Below, piece by piece: positions 6,640-8,126 of a DNA stretch of 8,126 nucleotides. The stretch's first letter is position 1. Every line of letters starts with the position of its first letter. The position numbers were made by a program, and so were the translations under genes. Origin of the DNA: an uncultured Synergistales bacterium (GTDB lineage Bacteria; Synergistota; Synergistia; Synergistales; Aminobacteriaceae); NCBI GenBank assembly GCA_905236605.1, contig CAJORD010000336.1, positions 1 through 8,126 on the forward strand. Reading direction: 5' to 3'. The notes under the pieces are model-generated. The model ran no database searches. It saw only the letters and a list, made by a program, of their open reading frames with translations, and had not been told where the DNA came from.

Positions 6640-7245
6640 TCAACGTGTGAAAAACGGAAGCAGCTCCGAAAAATTAATTTCATCGGGCGAAAATATTTTT
6701 TTCGTGGGCGTGAATTTCTGAAGCACGCTAGTATTGATTTTTTCGCCAAGTCCTACAGGAATAAAAATTAATTTGCCCTTGGACACAGATTCAAAAATTC
6801 TTTTTTGTGCAGCTTGAAGTAAATTCGTGTTCGAGTTGTCTTGACCGTCGGAAATAAGAAGCAGCACCGCTGAATATGCCACGCCAAGTTTTTTATAAGT
6901 CTTCGTGCGTTCTTCAAGTGCGTTTAGAGCTTTCAAGAGCGCCTCGCCTAAAGGAGTGTTCTCCCGGATTTTCACATCTTGATTTTGAAAAAACACGGGC
7001 TTGTTGCCGTTTTCATGTTGAGGATTACTTTTTTGAATCAGTTCTTCATCGGGCGTAACGCCGCCGCCAAAAATTACTTGAGAAATTTCAGCGACGATTT
7101 CAGGAGACGAAGAAGATTTTTCTTTAACGAAGCTGCAAAAATTTCGCGCGACTTCGTTCAGCTTGTCAATATGTCCGCTCATAGAGCCGCTAATATCCAG
7201 ACACATACAGATCGGGACTCGCCTTGCAATATCGGGTTCTCTCAA
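6640..7245 (-). CDS. VWA-domain protein, TerY/YegL-like (first gene of operon)
   Basis: A 201-residue cytoplasmic VWA domain, paralogous to the next gene. MIDAS residues are all present: D-I-S-G-S at 17-21, the threonine in E-N-T-P-L-G (T97), and D133 in L-I-S-D-G-Q-D-N. Both copies share the framework C-L-D-[IL]-S-G-S-M-S, F-G-G-G, T-P-L-G and a hydrophobic strand before S-D-G. Triads with two VWA paralogues beside a PP2C and a kinase are typical of TerY-P systems. I take the TTG at 7243-7245 as start because GAAGGAG at 7256-7262 lies ten bases upstream and the first ATG falls inside the MIDAS strand. This is the promoter-proximal gene: a strong promoter lies about 60 bases upstream and nothing else precedes it on this strand. 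Confidence 0.92.
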   Translation of the reverse strand: MREPDIARRVPICMCLDISGSMSGHIDKLNEVARNFCSFVKEKSSSSPEIVAEISQVIFGGGVTPDEELIQKSNPQHENGNKPVFFQNQDVKIRENTPLGEALLKALNALEERTKTYKKLGVAYSAVLLLISDGQDNSNTNLLQAAQKRIFESVSKGKLIFIPVGLGEKINTSVLQKFTPTKKIFSPDEINFSELLPFFTR

Positions 7246-7302
7246 AATGCTATAACTCCTTCTCTATTTAATATAGTGTGAAAATTTTTGGAATTAATTT
7301 TG

Positions 7303-7330
7303 AGTATAACTTTCCAAAAATTTTTGTCAA
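7303..7330 (-). promoter_or_regulatory. Sigma70-type promoter of the VWA/PIN/kinase/TIR operon
   Basis: Reading the minus strand, TTGACA (7325-7330) is a perfect -35 box, followed by a 16-bp spacer and TATACT (7303-7308) as the -10 box. Transcription would begin near 7296, giving a leader of about 50 bases before the TTG start of the first VWA gene. No other strong promoter is seen between this and the TIR gene, consistent with one long mRNA. Confidence 0.75.
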
Positions 7331-7331
7331 T

Positions 7332-7346
7332 AGTCGGAGGCCGACT
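7332..7346. repeat. Perfect inverted repeat AGTCGG-N3-CCGACT next to the -35 box
   Basis: The two 6-bp arms (7332-7337 and 7341-7346) are separated by AGG. The repeat lies one base upstream of the -35 box of the minus-strand promoter, a place where a regulator could help or hinder RNA polymerase. One half-site, AGTCGG, recurs at 7431-7436, again one base before a -35 box (that of fapR). It could be an operator; the binding protein is unknown. It lacks an adjacent T-run, so it is not a standard terminator. Confidence 0.5.
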
Positions 7347-7437
7347 GTGCCGCCAGATTTCTTAACTCCTCGTTTACAAAAAAATTATACGCTGACAAAT
7401 TTTCAAATTAACGACGGGGGGAAAATTTGAAGTCGGC

Positions 7438-7466
7438 TTGACGAATCGCGACCGGCTTAATATACT
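7438..7466 (+). promoter_or_regulatory. Sigma70-type promoter of fapR-plsX
   Basis: TTGACG (7438-7443) and TATACT (7461-7466) are separated by exactly 17 bp. Transcription would start near 7473, about 30 bases before the fapR start codon. The FapR operator then lies roughly 20-37 bases inside the transcript, where bound FapR would block promoter clearance or elongation. Confidence 0.75.
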
Positions 7467-7492
7467 TTGCAAAAATTTTTTACAACGAGGTA

Positions 7493-7509
7493 TTAGTAGC
7501 AGGTGCTAA
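7493..7509 (-). promoter_or_regulatory. FapR operator overlapping the fapR start codon
   Basis: The minus strand reads TTAGCACCTGCTACTAA. Against the FapR consensus as I recall it, TTAGTACCTRNTACTAA, 16 of 17 positions agree; the only difference is C for T at position 5. The site begins two bases after the GAGGT ribosome site and covers the GTG start codon at 7503-7505, so the same bases serve DNA binding and translation start. It implies that FapR represses its own gene and plsX. Confidence 0.85.
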
Positions 7510-8054
7510 AGGACAAAAAATCGCGGCAGAACGAACTATTAAAAATTATTTCTTCTAATCCAATGATTACAGATAACGAACTGGCGACAAGTCTAAACGT
7601 CAGCGTCAGTACGATTCGTCTTGACCGCGCCTTAATGGGAGTGCCTGAACTTCGTGAAAGAATTAAAACAATGGCGGAAGCAGCCGCTAGCAAGTTACAA
7701 TCATTAAATCCTTCGGAGGTCATCGGCGAACTTCTCGAACTTGAGCCCGATAAATGGGCTTTGTCAGTCTTGCGCACCGCTAAGGATATGGCGTTTCGAT
7801 TTACCGACATCGTGAGCGACAATTATATTTACGCTCAAGCCGGCTCAATCGCTGTTGCCGCCATCAATGCCGCCAAAGTCATAATAGACTCAATGCGCGG
7901 CGAATATAAAGGACATGCTCGCGTCGGAGATATTTTAATCGCGCGGGCAAAAGTCGGAGTTAATCACGACGGCAAAAAAATTGTAAGTGTCCGCACAAGA
8001 GTTGGCGATAAAGAAATTTTTGTCGGACGCTTCATTATCGAAATTTTAGATTAA
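7503..8054 (+). CDS. fapR: FapR, transcriptional repressor of fatty acid and phospholipid synthesis
   Basis: A 183-residue protein, close to the ~188 of Bacillus FapR. Residues 1-55 are the DeoR-like DNA-binding domain with the family hallmark S-T-I-R-L-D-R then V-P-E-L-R-E-R-I-K. After a linker with S-E-V-I-G-E-L-L-E-L-E, residues ~85-183 form the hot-dog fold that in known FapR binds malonyl-CoA and releases DNA. The segment Y-A-Q-A-G-S-I-A-V-A-A-I aligns without gaps to the family's F-A-Q-A-N-S-L-A-V-A, but the normally conserved R-G-H-H just before it is S-D-N-Y and the Asn is Gly (see findings). The GTG at 7503 is the only reasonable start: an in-frame TAG lies at 7497-7499. The GAGG ribosome site (7487-7490) is 12 bases away, slightly long. 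The gene is followed 15 bases later by plsX, the usual FapR partner. Confidence 0.95.
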   Translation: MLKDKKSRQNELLKIISSNPMITDNELATSLNVSVSTIRLDRALMGVPELRERIKTMAEAAASKLQSLNPSEVIGELLELEPDKWALSVLRTAKDMAFRFTDIVSDNYIYAQAGSIAVAAINAAKVIIDSMRGEYKGHARVGDILIARAKVGVNHDGKKIVSVRTRVGDKEIFVGRFIIEILD

Positions 8055-8069
8055 GGCAGGTGAAAAATT

Positions 8070-8126
8070 TTGAGCGAAAAAAATATCGTGATCGCGCTTG
8101 ACGCTATGGGAGGCGACAACGCACCC
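8070..8126 (+). CDS. plsX: PlsX, phosphate acyltransferase, N-terminal fragment (cut by window edge)
   Basis: Nineteen codons are visible from a TTG start to the right edge, encoding M-S-E-K-N-I-V-I-A-L-D-A-M-G-G-D-N-A-P. The D-A-M-G-G-D-x-A-P stretch is the N-terminal signature of PlsX, which makes acyl-phosphate from acyl-ACP for the PlsY step of membrane phospholipid synthesis. An in-frame TGA at 8061-8063 rules out an earlier start apart from an ATT, and AGG at 8058-8060 is a suitable ribosome site. It lies 15 bases after fapR on the same strand, so the two are co-transcribed and under FapR control. Confidence 0.92.
   Translation, partial: MSEKNIVIALDAMGGDNAP

Larger units (their letters stand above)
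7246..7502. other. Divergent intergenic region with two promoters
   Basis: This 257-bp stretch separates the minus-strand VWA operon from fapR. It contains a sigma70-type promoter for each direction, a perfect 6-bp inverted repeat beside the minus-strand -35 box, most of the FapR operator, and several A4-5T5 tracts (7281-7289, 7316-7325, 7471-7480). I see no tRNA, no terminator and no credible small gene in it. Confidence 0.8.

Noticed and set aside
5941..7245. Tellurite resistance operon
   Set aside because: TerY-like VWA proteins are present, but no TerB, TerC, TerD/E/Z or TerA-type genes are in the window, so a tellurite label would be misleading.
7332..7346. Hairpin as a rho-independent terminator
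   Set aside because: The stem is only 6 bp, no T-run follows directly on either strand, and it sits upstream of both transcription units where no gene ends.
7384..7389. TATAAT on the minus strand as a second promoter for the left operon
   Set aside because: No convincing -35 box lies 16-18 bp upstream (only TTAATT or GTTAAT-like bases), whereas the promoter at 7303-7330 is near consensus.
7493..7822. Minus-strand open frame of 109 codons opposite fapR
   Set aside because: fapR is unmistakable in the opposite strand, and this frame has Ser/Arg-rich shadow composition and no promoter or ribosome site.
1..8126. CRISPR array, tRNA, rRNA or insertion sequence
   Set aside because: No regularly spaced repeats, cloverleaf sequences, transposase or flanking inverted/direct repeats were found by reading both strands.

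Overview
The window holds two transcription units that face away from each other across a 257-bp intergenic region (7246-7502). The DNA is AT-rich, with many AAATTTTT runs. On the right is a core lipid operon, fapR followed by the first codons of plsX. That pairing, together with the base composition, suggests a low-GC Gram-positive-type bacterium (Bacillota, for example Clostridia or Negativicutes) or a neighbouring lineage such as Synergistota. The window alone cannot settle which.

The whole left part (7245 down to 1) is a tightly packed minus-strand operon of eight genes. In transcription order these are: two TerY/YegL-like von Willebrand A (VWA) proteins with complete MIDAS metal sites; an XRE-type helix-turn-helix protein fused to what looks like a degenerate PIN domain and an acidic tail; a PIN-domain putative RNase with all four acidic residues; a Hanks-type protein kinase with six zinc-binding knuckles at its C-terminus; a PP2C-type phosphatase; a TPR/Sel1-like repeat protein; and a TIR-domain protein cut off by the window edge. 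Gaps are -1 to 27 bp, so a single mRNA is likely. It would start at a strong sigma70-type promoter, TTGACA-N16-TATACT, at 7303-7330.

The VWA + PP2C + kinase core corresponds to the 'TerY-P triad', whose E. coli counterpart is yegL/yegK/yegI. This is a phosphorylation switch that comparative genomics has linked to stress response. The unusual part is what is attached to it: a tandem pair of PIN proteins (one apparently active, one apparently dead and carrying a DNA-binding domain), a repeat scaffold, and a TIR domain as the last visible gene. My reading, which is inference, is a sensor/switch module controlling nucleic-acid-cleaving (PIN) and possibly NAD-consuming (TIR) effectors, as in a stress or anti-phage system.

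The fapR unit has its own promoter (TTGACG-N17-TATACT, 7438-7466). It also has a near-perfect FapR operator (7493-7509) that lies between the ribosome binding site and the GTG start codon and covers that codon, which implies autoregulation. FapR here carries substitutions in its normally conserved ligand-pocket motif.
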